Below, piece after piece: positions 17,130 to 25,383 of a DNA stretch of 64,000 nucleotides. Within the stretch, counting starts at the first letter, position 1, and every line of letters starts with the position of its first letter. This DNA comes from Pseudomonas fluorescens (GTDB lineage: Bacteria; Pseudomonadota; Gammaproteobacteria; Pseudomonadales; Pseudomonadaceae). The translations under genes were made by a program, and so were the position numbers. The stretch spans positions 1,951 through 65,950 of the forward strand of contig NZ_LACC01000016.1 in assembly GCF_000967965.1 (NCBI RefSeq). The letters are read 5' to 3'. The notes beneath the pieces are model-generated. The model made no database searches. It saw only the letters and a program-made list of their open reading frames with translations, and was not told where the DNA came from.

Positions 17130-18713
17130 ATGGAGGCGCGCAGAGAAACGCCGATGGGCGACACTCAGGGACCGCACGCCAATCCTGGTTTCGCCAGGGG
17201 CGCGCAACCGTTGATCCGCTGGGCGCGAGAGCATTGGCTAGTGCCGATTCTGGTATTGGCCGCGCTGGTGCGCTTTTACGATCTGACCGCTGCCGCGATT
17301 TGGGGCGACGAGGGTTCCAGCCTGCTGCTGGCCCGTTATTCAATACCTGATATCTGGTTGCACGCCGCCTACGACGTGCACCCGCCGCTGTACTTCATGC
17401 TGCTGCACGGCTGGATCGCGATGTTTGGCGACGGCATTTTGTCGATCCGCTGCCTCAGTGCCCTGCCGGGGATCGCCTCGGTCGGGCTCGGTGTGTGGCT
17501 GGTCGATCGGCTCGCCACCCGCCGTGCCGCGATCTTCGCCGGCGTCCTGCTGGCCCTGCTGCCCACGGCGGTGCGCTACAGCCAGGAAGTGCGAATGTAT
17601 TCGCTGCTGGGGCTGTGGTTGCTGGGGGCAACCATTGCGCTGGTGTACTGGATCCGCAAGCCGCAGCGCCGGCGCTATCTGGTGATCTATGTCGTGCTGA
17701 TGAGCGCGGCGTTTTACACCCATTACTTCACGGCCCTGTGCGTGCTCTGCCATTGGTTGTACCTGGGGATCATCCGCGTGCAGCCGGGGCATCGTCTGCG
17801 GCACATCCAGCGGGGTGACTGGTGGCTGGCCAATGTGGCTATCGTGGCGCTGTATCTGCCGTGGCTGCCGGGATTCGTCGACCTGCTACGGCACCTGGAC
17901 CAACTGAAGGCCAATGGCGATGTTGGCTGGGAGTTGCCCGTCAGCCTGGACTCCTTGCCGTCGATGGTCTGGTCGTTGCTGACCCAGGACGACGGCGAGA
18001 ACCTGCCGCCACTGGTCTTTATTGCCTTGCCGCTGGCCTTGCCGTTGTTGGCGTGGGTGGCGCTGGCACGTGATCGAAGCGTGTTCCGCGGCAGTGCGTT
18101 GCTCGCGCTCTACACCTTTGTCCCGATGCTGCTGGTGTTTGCGGTGTCGTTTTTTTCGCCGATATTCATTGAGCGCTACCTCACCGCGTATGCCCTTGGC
18201 TTGCCGCTGTTGGCGGCATTGGCAATCGACCGCTTGTACTCCGGTTCCCGGGTGCTGGCCCTGACGGTGCTGGTCCTGTTTGTCGGTGTGGAACTGGTGG
18301 GGCTGAAAAACAACGCGACGGTGGACGTCCATGATCAGGTCAATGTCCTGGTGGAAGACGTCAACCTGCATTTTCAGCCGGGGGACAGGATCGTTACCAG
18401 TGACATGCTCTGGTACTTGAGTTACGTCTACTACAACCGCACCAGTACCCAGCCCCTGCTCTACACCCCACCACGGGCCGATGGCACCTCGAGCCGGCCG
18501 AACGACTATGGTTTCGGTACCTTGACGATGCCAGACGTGTATCTGGACCACTTGAGCGACCTGCCCAAGGGCACGGGACGAACCTGGCTGATCAGTACCG
18601 CCGACGTACCTGACGAGTTCGCACCGTTGCCGGCGCAATGGCATATCGCTCGTCAGATGAAGGCTGGCGGTGTTGCCGCGAGGTTGTACCTGTCCGGCAA
18701 TACCGGACAATGA
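17130..18713 (+). CDS. Glycosyltransferase family 39-like integral membrane protein
   Basis: This 527-residue polytopic membrane protein has about ten to twelve helices. Its first periplasmic loop carries an acidic pair (AIWGDEGSSLLLAR) followed by DVHPPLYFMLLHGW, as in lipid-linked sugar transferases of the ArnT/PMT clan. A soluble C-terminal domain of about 150 residues follows the last helix. The start has AAGGGGAGG just upstream. It is not near any polysaccharide or lipid A cluster, so donor and acceptor are unknown. It converges with the slipin gene. Confidence 0.72.
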   Translation: MEARRETPMGDTQGPHANPGFARGAQPLIRWAREHWLVPILVLAALVRFYDLTAAAIWGDEGSSLLLARYSIPDIWLHAAYDVHPPLYFMLLHGWIAMFGDGILSIRCLSALPGIASVGLGVWLVDRLATRRAAIFAGVLLALLPTAVRYSQEVRMYSLLGLWLLGATIALVYWIRKPQRRRYLVIYVVLMSAAFYTHYFTALCVLCHWLYLGIIRVQPGHRLRHIQRGDWWLANVAIVALYLPWLPGFVDLLRHLDQLKANGDVGWELPVSLDSLPSMVWSLLTQDDGENLPPLVFIALPLALPLLAWVALARDRSVFRGSALLALYTFVPMLLVFAVSFFSPIFIERYLTAYALGLPLLAALAIDRLYSGSRVLALTVLVLFVGVELVGLKNNATVDVHDQVNVLVEDVNLHFQPGDRIVTSDMLWYLSYVYYNRTSTQPLLYTPPRADGTSSRPNDYGFGTLTMPDVYLDHLSDLPKGTGRTWLISTADVPDEFAPLPAQWHIARQMKAGGVAARLYLSGNTGQ

Positions 18714-18731
18714 GTGGCGTCATCGCAACCT

Positions 18732-19490
18732 TCATGGTTTCGACGACAAGTCCGCCATGCCCTTGAGCAACTCGATCGGCAGTGGAAAGACGATGGTCGA
18801 GCTCTTGTCGCCGGCAATCGAACTCAGGGTCTGCATGTAGCGCAGCTGCATGGCCCCTGGTTGGCGGCCAAGCATTTCGGCGGCCTGCATGAGTTTTTCC
18901 GAGGCCTGCAATTCGCCTTCGGCGTGGATCACCTTGGCTCGCCGTTCCCGTTCGGCTTCGGCCTGCTTGGCGATGGCGCGGATCATCGATTCGTTGAGGT
19001 CCACGTGTTTGATCTCGACGTTGGCGACCTTGATGCCCCAGGCGTCGGTCTGGGCATCGAGCACTTGCTGGATGTCCAGGTTCAAGCGTTCGCGTTCGGC
19101 CAGCAGTTCGTCCAGTTCGTGTTTACCCAGCACCGCCCGCAGCGTGGTTTGCGCCAATTGGCTGGTGGCGGCCAGGAAATCCTCGACCTGGATGATTGCC
19201 TTCTGCGGATCAAGTACGCGGAAATACAGCACCGCGTTGACCTTGACCGACACGTTGTCGCGGGTGATCACGTCTTGCGGCGGCACGTCCAGCACCACGG
19301 TGCGCAAATCGACCCTGACCATTTGCTGGACCACCGGAATCAGCAGGATCAGACCAGGGCCCTTGACCTGCCAGAAGCGCCCGAGCTGGAACACCACCCC
19401 GCGCTCGTATTCGCGCAGGATGCGGAACGTCGCCCCCGCCAGTGCGATGATCAACAATAGCAGCGCGACAAGACCCAATTGCAAACCCAT
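18732..19490 (-). CDS. Slipin / stomatin-like SPFH-domain membrane protein
   Basis: This 252-residue protein has an N-terminal membrane helix ([21 protein letters not shown]) and an SPFH/Band 7 domain ([58 protein letters not shown]), then a helical region rich in Glu/Ala/Arg. Slipins pair with NfeD proteins, and here an NfeD-like gene ends two bases upstream. The pair probably organises membrane microdomains or regulates membrane proteolysis; the exact function is not known. Confidence 0.88.
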   Translation of the reverse strand: MGLQLGLVALLLLIIALAGATFRILREYERGVVFQLGRFWQVKGPGLILLIPVVQQMVRVDLRTVVLDVPPQDVITRDNVSVKVNAVLYFRVLDPQKAIIQVEDFLAATSQLAQTTLRAVLGKHELDELLAERERLNLDIQQVLDAQTDAWGIKVANVEIKHVDLNESMIRAIAKQAEAERERRAKVIHAEGELQASEKLMQAAEMLGRQPGAMQLRYMQTLSSIAGDKSSTIVFPLPIELLKGMADLSSKP

Positions 19491-19492
19491 GA

Positions 19493-20026
19493 CTATTCTC
19501 CGCCCGGCGCCGCGTCAGCCGCGGCCACTTGCAGCAGCAAGCCCTTGCGCCCCACCACCCGCACCTGTTGCCCGGGTTGCAGCGGCGTTGCGCTGAGCAC
19601 TTGCCATCGTTCTCCTTGCAGATGAACCCAGCCGCCATAGGCGTTGCCGAGTTGCACTGACGTGACCGGCGTTTCGCTGCCGACCAGCCCGGCATCACCG
19701 CTGACGGTGTGGCGCGGTCGGGTCTTCAGGGCGTGAAACACCAGGTAGATCAGCAAGAGTGCGCTGATCAGTCCCAGGCCGATCATCAACGGCACGGGCA
19801 CTTCGGTATTGGACAGGATCACTGCACCGATCACGAACATCACGATGCCGCCCAAGCCGATCACGCCGTAATTGGGCAGGGCCGCCTCGGCGATCAGGAA
19901 CGCGATGCCGAAGGTGATCAGCCAGATCCCGACGGGGTTGGGCAGCAGCACCACAACCGTGTCGGCAGCACCGGCCGATCCGCTCAACGCCAACAGCAAC
20001 GCAACTGCACAGCAACGCGTGATCAC
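19493..20026 (-). CDS. NfeD-like membrane protein (short form)
   Basis: This 177-residue protein has a signal-like N-terminus ([21 protein letters not shown]), then three to four membrane helices ([36 protein letters not shown]) and a C-terminal OB-fold NfeD domain ([17 protein letters not shown] ... [16 protein letters not shown]). It lacks the ClpP-like protease domain of long NfeD proteins. I choose the GTG at 20026 with GGAGG just upstream over an ATG at 20062 that has no ribosome binding site. It forms an operon with the slipin gene. Confidence 0.83.
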   Translation of the reverse strand: MITRCCAVALLLALSGSAGAADTVVVLLPNPVGIWLITFGIAFLIAEAALPNYGVIGLGGIVMFVIGAVILSNTEVPVPLMIGLGLISALLLIYLVFHALKTRPRHTVSGDAGLVGSETPVTSVQLGNAYGGWVHLQGERWQVLSATPLQPGQQVRVVGRKGLLLQVAAADAAPGGE

Positions 20027-20225
20027 TTGACCCTCCGGGAGAGTCGTGGAGTGGCTCTGCATACAGTTTAGTTGAGCCTTGGCCTGTATGAATTTTGCTC
20101 AATTGTCATCGTCGGCCGATGGGCGGATTTCCCGCCGGATCGCGCCGGCGGGCCTAGACTTTTACTACGCAAGCCAAGCTTTAATCATCGTCCGCAAGCG
20201 ATCATGGCGGACACCGAGGTGCATC

Positions 20226-20687
20226 ATGCGTATGGCAAGAACCGTGCAGCGAAGCCTGGAAAAGGCTCAATGCGAATATGACATCGTCAGCCACCCACAC
20301 TCGGCCAGCAGCCTTGAAACGGCGCGGGTCGCAGGTATTCCTGCCGAACGGGTGGCCAAATCGGTGATCCTCGACGATCACCATGGGCATTACCTGATGG
20401 CCGTGCTACCCGCCAGCCGTCACCTTGACCTGAGCAAAGTCCGAAGCAGCGGTGAGTGGCAGGTTTCCCGCGAAAGCAACCTGGCGCACCTGTTCGATGA
20501 TTGCGAACGCGGTGCCGTACCGGCGCTGGGTGAGTCGTATGGGTTGGAGGTGGTGATCGATCCGATGCTGACCCGGCAGAAAGACATCTATCTGGAGGCC
20601 GGCAACCACGTCAACCTGGTGCGCATGGACATGCCCGAGTTTCTGAAAATGGTGCCGCATGCCGAGGTGCGGGAGTTGAGTCATTGA
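20226..20687 (+). CDS. YbaK/EbsC-family aminoacyl-tRNA deacylase-like protein
   Basis: This 153-residue protein has the YbaK/ProX editing fold: HPHSASSLETARVAGIPAERVAKSVIL at the N-terminus with a conserved Lys, then HYLMAVLPASRHLDL and PALGESYGLEVVIDPML. Family members hydrolyse mischarged tRNA in trans. The ATG at 20226 has GAGGT six bases upstream. It stands alone between the NfeD gene and a REP doublet. Which tRNA it edits cannot be told. Confidence 0.8.
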   Translation: MRMARTVQRSLEKAQCEYDIVSHPHSASSLETARVAGIPAERVAKSVILDDHHGHYLMAVLPASRHLDLSKVRSSGEWQVSRESNLAHLFDDCERGAVPALGESYGLEVVIDPMLTRQKDIYLEAGNHVNLVRMDMPEFLKMVPHAEVRELSH

Positions 20688-20711
20688 GTCTGCGGTGTCT
20701 TCGCTGCCATC

Positions 20712-20776
20712 ATCGCGAGCAGGCTCGCTCCCACAGGGAGAACGAATTTTCCTGTGGGAGCGAGCCTGCTCGCGAA
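20712..20776. repeat. REP doublet, class A
   Basis: ATCGCGAGCAGGCTCGCTCC and its reverse complement face each other across about 18 bases, 25 bases after the YbaK-like gene. Confidence 0.87.
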
Positions 20777-20818
20777 TGACCGCGCAGCGGTCCCTAAATT
20801 GGTAATCAGGAGTTCGTC

Positions 20819-21064
20819 ATGGAAAATCCGACCCACAACCTTCCATCCCTGTTCAAGCAACTCGGCCTGCCGGACGACGCCGAAAGCATTGATAAATTCA
20901 TCGCCACCCATTCACCGCTCAAACCGGAACTGCACCTTGCGGATGCTTTTTTCTGGAGCCCGAGTCAGGCGGAGCTTCTGCGTGAGGAGATACTCGATGA
21001 CGCGGATTGGGCGGAGGTGGTGGATCAGTTGGATGTGATGTTGAGGAAGGGGCGGGGGGTGTAG
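20819..21064 (+). CDS. DUF2789 small protein
   Basis: This 81-residue acidic protein (NLPSLFKQLGLPDDAESIDKFI; FFWSPSQAELLREEILDDADWAEVVDQLD) matches the DUF2789 pattern as I know it: a short all-helical protein found in gammaproteobacteria with no known role. GGAG-like sequence (TCAGGAG) precedes the ATG. The neighbours give no clue. Confidence 0.75.
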   Translation: MENPTHNLPSLFKQLGLPDDAESIDKFIATHSPLKPELHLADAFFWSPSQAELLREEILDDADWAEVVDQLDVMLRKGRGV

Positions 21065-21118
21065 AAAACTGATAGGCGGTGCTCAACCGAGGTTGCTCTG
21101 AATACAATAATTGACCAG

Positions 21119-21146
21119 AATTAAGACCTCATTTGAGGTCTTAATT
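21119..21146. promoter_or_regulatory. Perfect 12-base inverted repeat abutting the antitoxin start, containing its ribosome binding site
   Basis: AATTAAGACCTC (21119-21130) and GAGGTCTTAATT (21135-21146) are perfect inverted copies with the loop ATTT. The ATG follows at 21147. The only Shine-Dalgarno candidate, GAGG at 21135-21138, lies inside the right arm. Phd/RelB antitoxins bind palindromes to repress their own operon, so this may be the operator; as RNA the hairpin would also hide the ribosome binding site. Confidence 0.7.
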
Positions 21147-21392
21147 ATGCAAAGTGTTTTGGCTGATATGGCTGTCAGCGTGTCTGAACTAAAGAAAAAC
21201 CCCTCTGCCGTTTTGAATGGCGCCCATGGAGGGCCCGTCGCAGTGCTCAATCACAATCGTGTCATGGGGTATATGGTCCCTGCCGATGTGTTCGAAGCCA
21301 TGATGGAGCGCCTGGATGATCTGGAATTGGCGGAAATCGTGCGTTCTCGTCGTCATGAAACACCGATCCCGGTAACGCTGGATGACTTATAA
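21147..21392 (+). CDS. Phd/YefM-family antitoxin
   Basis: This 81-residue protein has the Phd/YefM N-terminal DNA-binding fold (MAVSVSELKKNPSAVLNGAHGGPVAVLNHNRVMGYMVPADVFEAMMERLDDLEL) and a short toxin-neutralising C-terminus. The ATG at 21147 is chosen because the sequence upstream is the palindromic operator. It overlaps the downstream toxin gene by 11 bases, the usual antitoxin-first order. The antitoxin frame is intact although the toxin carries a nonsense codon. Confidence 0.85.
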   Translation: MQSVLADMAVSVSELKKNPSAVLNGAHGGPVAVLNHNRVMGYMVPADVFEAMMERLDDLELAEIVRSRRHETPIPVTLDDL

Positions 21393-21663
21393 GCTCGAAT
21401 TTCTGCCGTCTGCACGCAAGGAATGGGACAAGCTGGGGCACACGCTACGTGAGCAATTCAAAAAGAAGTTGGCAGAGCGGCTCGAAATGCCTCGAATCCC
21501 TTCCGACTCACTCCATGGCATGCCCGACTGCTAAAAAATCAAGTTGAAGTCATCGGGATATCGACTCGTCTACGAGGTGATAGATGAGCGCGTCGTCGTT
21601 TCTGTCGTTGCTGTAGGAAAGCGCGAACGCAGTCAAGTGTATGAGCGAGCCAAGAAACGTTGA
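21382..21663 (+). pseudogene. RelE/ParE-type toxin, broken by an in-frame TAA
   Basis: From the ATG at 21382 the frame reads MTYKLEFLPSARKEWDKLGH ... ADSL-like HGMPDC and then TAA at 21532-21534. Reading on in the same frame gives KIKLKSSGYRLVYEV, VVVSVVAVGKRERSQVYERAKKR and a natural TGA at 21661. The stop falls where RelE relatives have Tyr (DCYKIKL), so a single TAC/TAT to TAA change explains it. Without it the protein would be 93 residues, a normal length. The truncated 50-residue product lacks the catalytic C-terminal Arg/Tyr region and should be inactive. Frame and residues downstream look otherwise undecayed, so the change is recent or a sequencing error. Confidence 0.85.
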
Positions 21664-21737
21664 TGGCTCTTGGCAGGTCGCTGTTACGTATTTGTTTCAA
21701 AACTTGACGGAAAATCCCCTCCAATGCAATATTGATA

Positions 21738-21751
21738 GTTAGCAAACTAAC
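21738..21751. promoter_or_regulatory. Candidate MarR operator
   Basis: GTTAG-CAAA-CTAAC is a perfect 5-base inverted repeat just upstream of the MarR gene. Its size and position suit autoregulation by a MarR dimer. This is inference from position and symmetry only. Confidence 0.45.
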
Positions 21752-21759
21752 AGTGTGTA

Positions 21760-22224
21760 TTGTCCCTCGTGCCGAATAACCTCGACGTTCTCCAGATGAA
21801 CATCAGCAGCGCCATGGTGGTGGCCGCCAGGCATTGGCGCAAAATCTGCCAGACCACGCTGGCCAACTATGGAATCTCCGAAGCCTGCGCCGTTCCGCTG
21901 TTGATGATCGGGCGTCTGGGCGAGGGTGTGCGCCAGGTGACGGTGGCCCAGGCAGCAGGGATGGAGAGTCCGTCGCTGGTGCGCCTGCTCGATCAGTTGT
22001 GCCATGGCGGCTACGTCTGCCGCACCGAAGATGCACAGGACCGCCGCGCCAAATGCCTGAGCCTGACCGAAACCGGTCGGGAGCTGGTGCAGGCGGTCGA
22101 AGTGGAGCTGGTGCGCTTGCGCCACGAAGTCCTGGAAGGCATTGACCAGAGTGATCTGGAGGCTACGCTGCGGGTACTGAGAGCATTTGAAGCGGCCACG
22201 CCGCCATCGGTGGCCAACTCTTGA
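21760..22224 (+). CDS. MarR-family transcriptional regulator
   Basis: This protein of about 154 residues has the MarR winged helix fold (AVPLLMIGRLGEGVRQVTVAQAAGMESPSLVRLLDQLCHGGYVCRTEDAQDRRAKCLSLTETG). It may start at TTG 21760 or GTG 21769; neither has a strong ribosome binding site. Its stop overlaps the start of the FUSC gene, so it is the first gene of the efflux operon and likely its repressor, with aromatic acids as plausible ligands by analogy with aae systems. Confidence 0.82.
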   Translation: MSLVPNNLDVLQMNISSAMVVAARHWRKICQTTLANYGISEACAVPLLMIGRLGEGVRQVTVAQAAGMESPSLVRLLDQLCHGGYVCRTEDAQDRRAKCLSLTETGRELVQAVEVELVRLRHEVLEGIDQSDLEATLRVLRAFEAATPPSVANS

Positions 22225-24293
22225 ACGGATTTTTCTCGGGCATGCCCCCGGCGCGGGACTGGTTCTACGGAGTCCGCACTTTCGCCGCATCAATGATCGC
22301 GCTGTACATCGCCCTGCTCATGCAAATGCCGCGTCCGTACTGGGCGATGGCCACGGTGTACATCGTTTCCAGTCCGTTTCTCGGCCCCACCAGTTCCAAG
22401 GCGCTGTACCGGGCGGTCGGCACCTTTATCGGCGCTGCGGCGGCGGTTTTGTTCGTGCCGATGTTCGTGCAGAGCCCTTACGTGCTGGTGGTGGTGATCG
22501 CGCTGTGGACCGGGACTCTGCTGTTTCTGTCCCTGCATTTGCGCACGGCCAACAACTACGCCTTGATGCTCGCCGGTTACACCTTGCCGTTGATCGCCCT
22601 GCCAGTGGTGAACAACCCGCTCGGCGTATGGGACGTGGCCGAAGCGCGGACCGAGGAAATCTTTCTGGGCATCGCCGTGGCGGCGGTGGTCGGTGCGATG
22701 TTCTGGCCCCGGCGCCTGGCGCCGGTGTTCAATGATTCGGTGAGCAAATGGTTTACCGATGCATCGACCTACAGCCTGCGTTTCCTTAGCCGCAACGTGC
22801 AGCCTGAAGAAGTCAGTGCGTTGCGCGCGTCGATGGTCGCCACGTTCAACTCCCTGGAGCTGATGATCGGTCAGTTGCCCCACGAAGGCTCGCGTCCGCA
22901 GACAGTGCGTAACACCAAGGAATTGCGCGGACGGATGATTCACCTGCTGCCAGTGATCGATGCCCTCGACGACGCGCTTTACGCCCTGGAACGGCGCACC
23001 CCGGAGCTTGTGGACAAGTTCGCACCCTTGCTGGCCGCCACCACCGAATGGCTCGAGCACAAGGATGCCGATCTCGACCGCTGGCAAGCCTTGAAGGATC
23101 AACTTGAGGCCCTGCAACCGGCTCCCGAAGCGCTGGATGACCGCAAGCAACTGCTGTTCTCCAACGCCATTTACCGACTCGGCGAGTGGATCGATTTGTG
23201 GCAGGACTGCCGCAGCCTGCAATACGCCATCCAGTGCGAAAGCCAGGACAGCTGGCGCGCGGTGTATCGGCACTGGCGGCTGGGACGGCTATCCCCGTTC
23301 CTGGATCGCGGCCTGATGTTTTATTCCGCGGCGTCCACCGTCACCGCGATTATCGTCGCTTCGGTGCTGTGGATTCTGCTCGGCTGGACCGATGGCGGCA
23401 GCGCCGTGATCCTGGCGGCGGTGGCGTGCAGTTTCTTTGCCTCGATGGACGACCCGGCGCCGCAGATTTACCGGTTCTTTTTCTGGACTGCGATGTCGGT
23501 GGTGTTCGCCAGCCTTTATCTGTTTCTGGTGCTGCCCAACCTGCATGACTTTCCGATGCTGGTGCTGGCGTTTGCCGTGCCGTTCATTTGCATCGGCACC
23601 CTGACGGTCAAGCCGCAGTTTTACCTGGGCATGCTGCTGACTCTGGTCAACACCTCGTCCTTCATCAGCATTCAGGGCGCTTACGACGCGGACTTCCTCA
23701 GTTTCGCCAACTCCAACCTGGCCGGCCCCATGGGTTTGCTGTTCGCGTTCATCTGGACCCTGATTGCCCGGCCGTTCGGTGCCGAACTGGCGGCCAAGCG
23801 CCTGACCCGTTTCAGCTGGCGTGACATCGTCAGCCTCTCCGAGCCGGCCACGTTGTCTGAGCATCGGCTTCTGGGCATACGGATGCTCGATCGGTTGATG
23901 CAGCATCTGCCGCGCCTGGCCATGACCGGCCAGGACTCCGGCGTGGCGCTGCGGGAAGTGCGGGTGGCGCTGAATCTGTTGGACCTGCTCGCTTATACGC
24001 CGCGGGTCCTTGGTGTGCCGCAGGTGCTGCTGCGTCAGGTGGTGGCCGAGGTGGGCGAGTACTTCAAGGCCTGTCTCAAGGCCGGTGAACGCCTGCAGGC
24101 ACCGAGCCCGTTGCTGATGACCCTCGACCGCACACGTCGCGCCCTCAGCGGTGCCGGTGATGACGAAACCCGTCGGCATCTGCTGCACGCCCTGAGCGGC
24201 CTGCGCCTGGCACTGTTGCCCGGCGTCGAATTCGTCGGCTCCGCCGAGCCCGAAGAGCCGCTTCCCCATGGCATTGATGGAGCGCCTTTATGA
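22221..24293 (+). CDS. FUSC-family inner-membrane efflux protein (AaeB-like)
   Basis: This 690-residue protein has two blocks of about five membrane helices (residues about 15-165 and 365-510) separated by cytoplasmic domains, the FUSC/AaeB architecture. The first block includes ALYIALLMQMPRPYWAMATVYIVSSPFLGPTSSKALYRAVGTFIGA. Start is the TTG overlapping the MarR stop (TTGA) or the ATG at 22242. With the DUF1656, HlyD and NodT genes that follow with overlaps, it forms an aromatic carboxylic acid-type efflux system. The actual substrate is unknown. Confidence 0.86.
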   Translation: MNGFFSGMPPARDWFYGVRTFAASMIALYIALLMQMPRPYWAMATVYIVSSPFLGPTSSKALYRAVGTFIGAAAAVLFVPMFVQSPYVLVVVIALWTGTLLFLSLHLRTANNYALMLAGYTLPLIALPVVNNPLGVWDVAEARTEEIFLGIAVAAVVGAMFWPRRLAPVFNDSVSKWFTDASTYSLRFLSRNVQPEEVSALRASMVATFNSLELMIGQLPHEGSRPQTVRNTKELRGRMIHLLPVIDALDDALYALERRTPELVDKFAPLLAATTEWLEHKDADLDRWQALKDQLEALQPAPEALDDRKQLLFSNAIYRLGEWIDLWQDCRSLQYAIQCESQDSWRAVYRHWRLGRLSPFLDRGLMFYSAASTVTAIIVASVLWILLGWTDGGSAVILAAVACSFFASMDDPAPQIYRFFFWTAMSVVFASLYLFLVLPNLHDFPMLVLAFAVPFICIGTLTVKPQFYLGMLLTLVNTSSFISIQGAYDADFLSFANSNLAGPMGLLFAFIWTLIARPFGAELAAKRLTRFSWRDIVSLSEPATLSEHRLLGIRMLDRLMQHLPRLAMTGQDSGVALREVRVALNLLDLLAYTPRVLGVPQVLLRQVVAEVGEYFKACLKAGERLQAPSPLLMTLDRTRRALSGAGDDETRRHLLHALSGLRLALLPGVEFVGSAEPEEPLPHGIDGAPL

Positions 24294-24499
24294 TCGGTGA
24301 CCTGGATATGAGCGGGGTGTTCCTGCCCACGCTGCTGGTGCTGATGGGCATTACGTATGTGTTGTACCTGTTGGTGCACGGGGTGCTGACGCGCCTGCAC
24401 TTTTACCGTCTGGTCTGGCACCGGGCATTGTTCAACGTGGCCCTCTACGCCTTGCTGCTTGGCGCCGTGGACTCACTCAGTCGATACCTGATGACATGA
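24290..24499 (+). CDS. DUF1656 small membrane protein (AaeX-like)
   Basis: This 69-residue protein has two predicted membrane helices (VFLPTLLVLMGITYVLYLLVHGVL; ALFNVALYALLLGAVDSL) and begins with the DUF1656 pattern IGDLDMSGVFLPTLLV. It overlaps both neighbours by four bases. Genes of this family regularly sit between the FUSC and adaptor genes of AaeAB-type pumps, as here. Confidence 0.85.
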   Translation: MIGDLDMSGVFLPTLLVLMGITYVLYLLVHGVLTRLHFYRLVWHRALFNVALYALLLGAVDSLSRYLMT

Positions 24500-25383
24500 A
24501 AAAACCGTTTCTAACCCTGGGTCGCGTGGTGTTGACCCTGCTGATCGTGAGCTTCGCCGTTGTCGTGGTCTGGCGCATGGTGATGTATTACATGTTCGCG
24601 CCCTGGACCCGCGACGGGCACATCCGTGCCGACATCGTGCAAATCGCGCCGGATGTCTCCGGGCTGATTCAGGAAGTGGAGGTGCGCGACAACCAGTTGG
24701 TCAAGCGTGGCCAGGTGCTGTTCAGCATCGATCCTGACCGCTTCAAACTGGCCCTGCGCCAGGCGAAAGCGGCAGTCGCCGACCGCGAAGAAACCCTGGC
24801 CCAGGCCCAGCGCGAGGCCAAGCGGAACAAGGGGCTTGGCAACCTGGTGCCGGGTGAGCAACTGGAAGAAAGCCAGTCGAAAGTGGCCCGCGCCCAAGTG
24901 GCCTTGATGGAAGCCCAGGTGGCGGTGGACAGCGCGCAGCTCAACCTCGACCGCTCGGTGATCCGCAGCCCGGTGGACGGCTACGTCAACGATCGCGCGC
25001 CACGGGCCCAGGAGTTCGTCAGCGCCGGGCGTCCGGTGTTGTCGGTGGTCGACAGCAACTCGTTCCATATCGATGGCTATTTCGAAGAAACCAAACTGAA
25101 CGGCATCCATATCGGGCAAAGCGTCGACATCCGGGTGATCGGCGACAATGCGCGCCTGCGTGGGCATGTGGAGAGCATCGTCGCCGGCATCGAAGACCGC
25201 GACCGCACCAGCGGCAACAACCTGCTGCCCAACGTCAATCCGGCGTTCAGCTGGGTGCGGTTGGCCCAGCGGATTCCGGTGCGGATCGCCTTCGACGACG
25301 TGCCGGAAGATTTCCGCATGATCGCCGGGCGCACCGCCACGGTATCGATCATCGACGATCAGAAACGGGAGCCGGCGCAATGA
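24496..25383 (+). CDS. HlyD/AaeA-family periplasmic adaptor
   Basis: This 295-residue membrane fusion protein has an N-terminal anchor (VVLTLLIVSFAVVVVWRMVMYYMF), the sequence PWTRDGHIRADIVQIAPDVSGLIQEV typical of AaeA-type adaptors, a short hairpin and a beta domain (IRSPVDGYVNDRAPRAQEFVSAGRPVLSVVD). It overlaps the DUF1656 gene and the outer-membrane factor gene, four bases each. It links the FUSC protein to the NodT lipoprotein. Confidence 0.89.
   Translation: MKKPFLTLGRVVLTLLIVSFAVVVVWRMVMYYMFAPWTRDGHIRADIVQIAPDVSGLIQEVEVRDNQLVKRGQVLFSIDPDRFKLALRQAKAAVADREETLAQAQREAKRNKGLGNLVPGEQLEESQSKVARAQVALMEAQVAVDSAQLNLDRSVIRSPVDGYVNDRAPRAQEFVSAGRPVLSVVDSNSFHIDGYFEETKLNGIHIGQSVDIRVIGDNARLRGHVESIVAGIEDRDRTSGNNLLPNVNPAFSWVRLAQRIPVRIAFDDVPEDFRMIAGRTATVSIIDDQKREPAQ

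Noticed and set aside
21382..21534. Short 50-residue product of the broken toxin as a functional small protein
   Set aside because: It matches only the N-terminal half of RelE-type toxins and the frame continues with family sequence after the stop, so a nonsense mutation explains it better.
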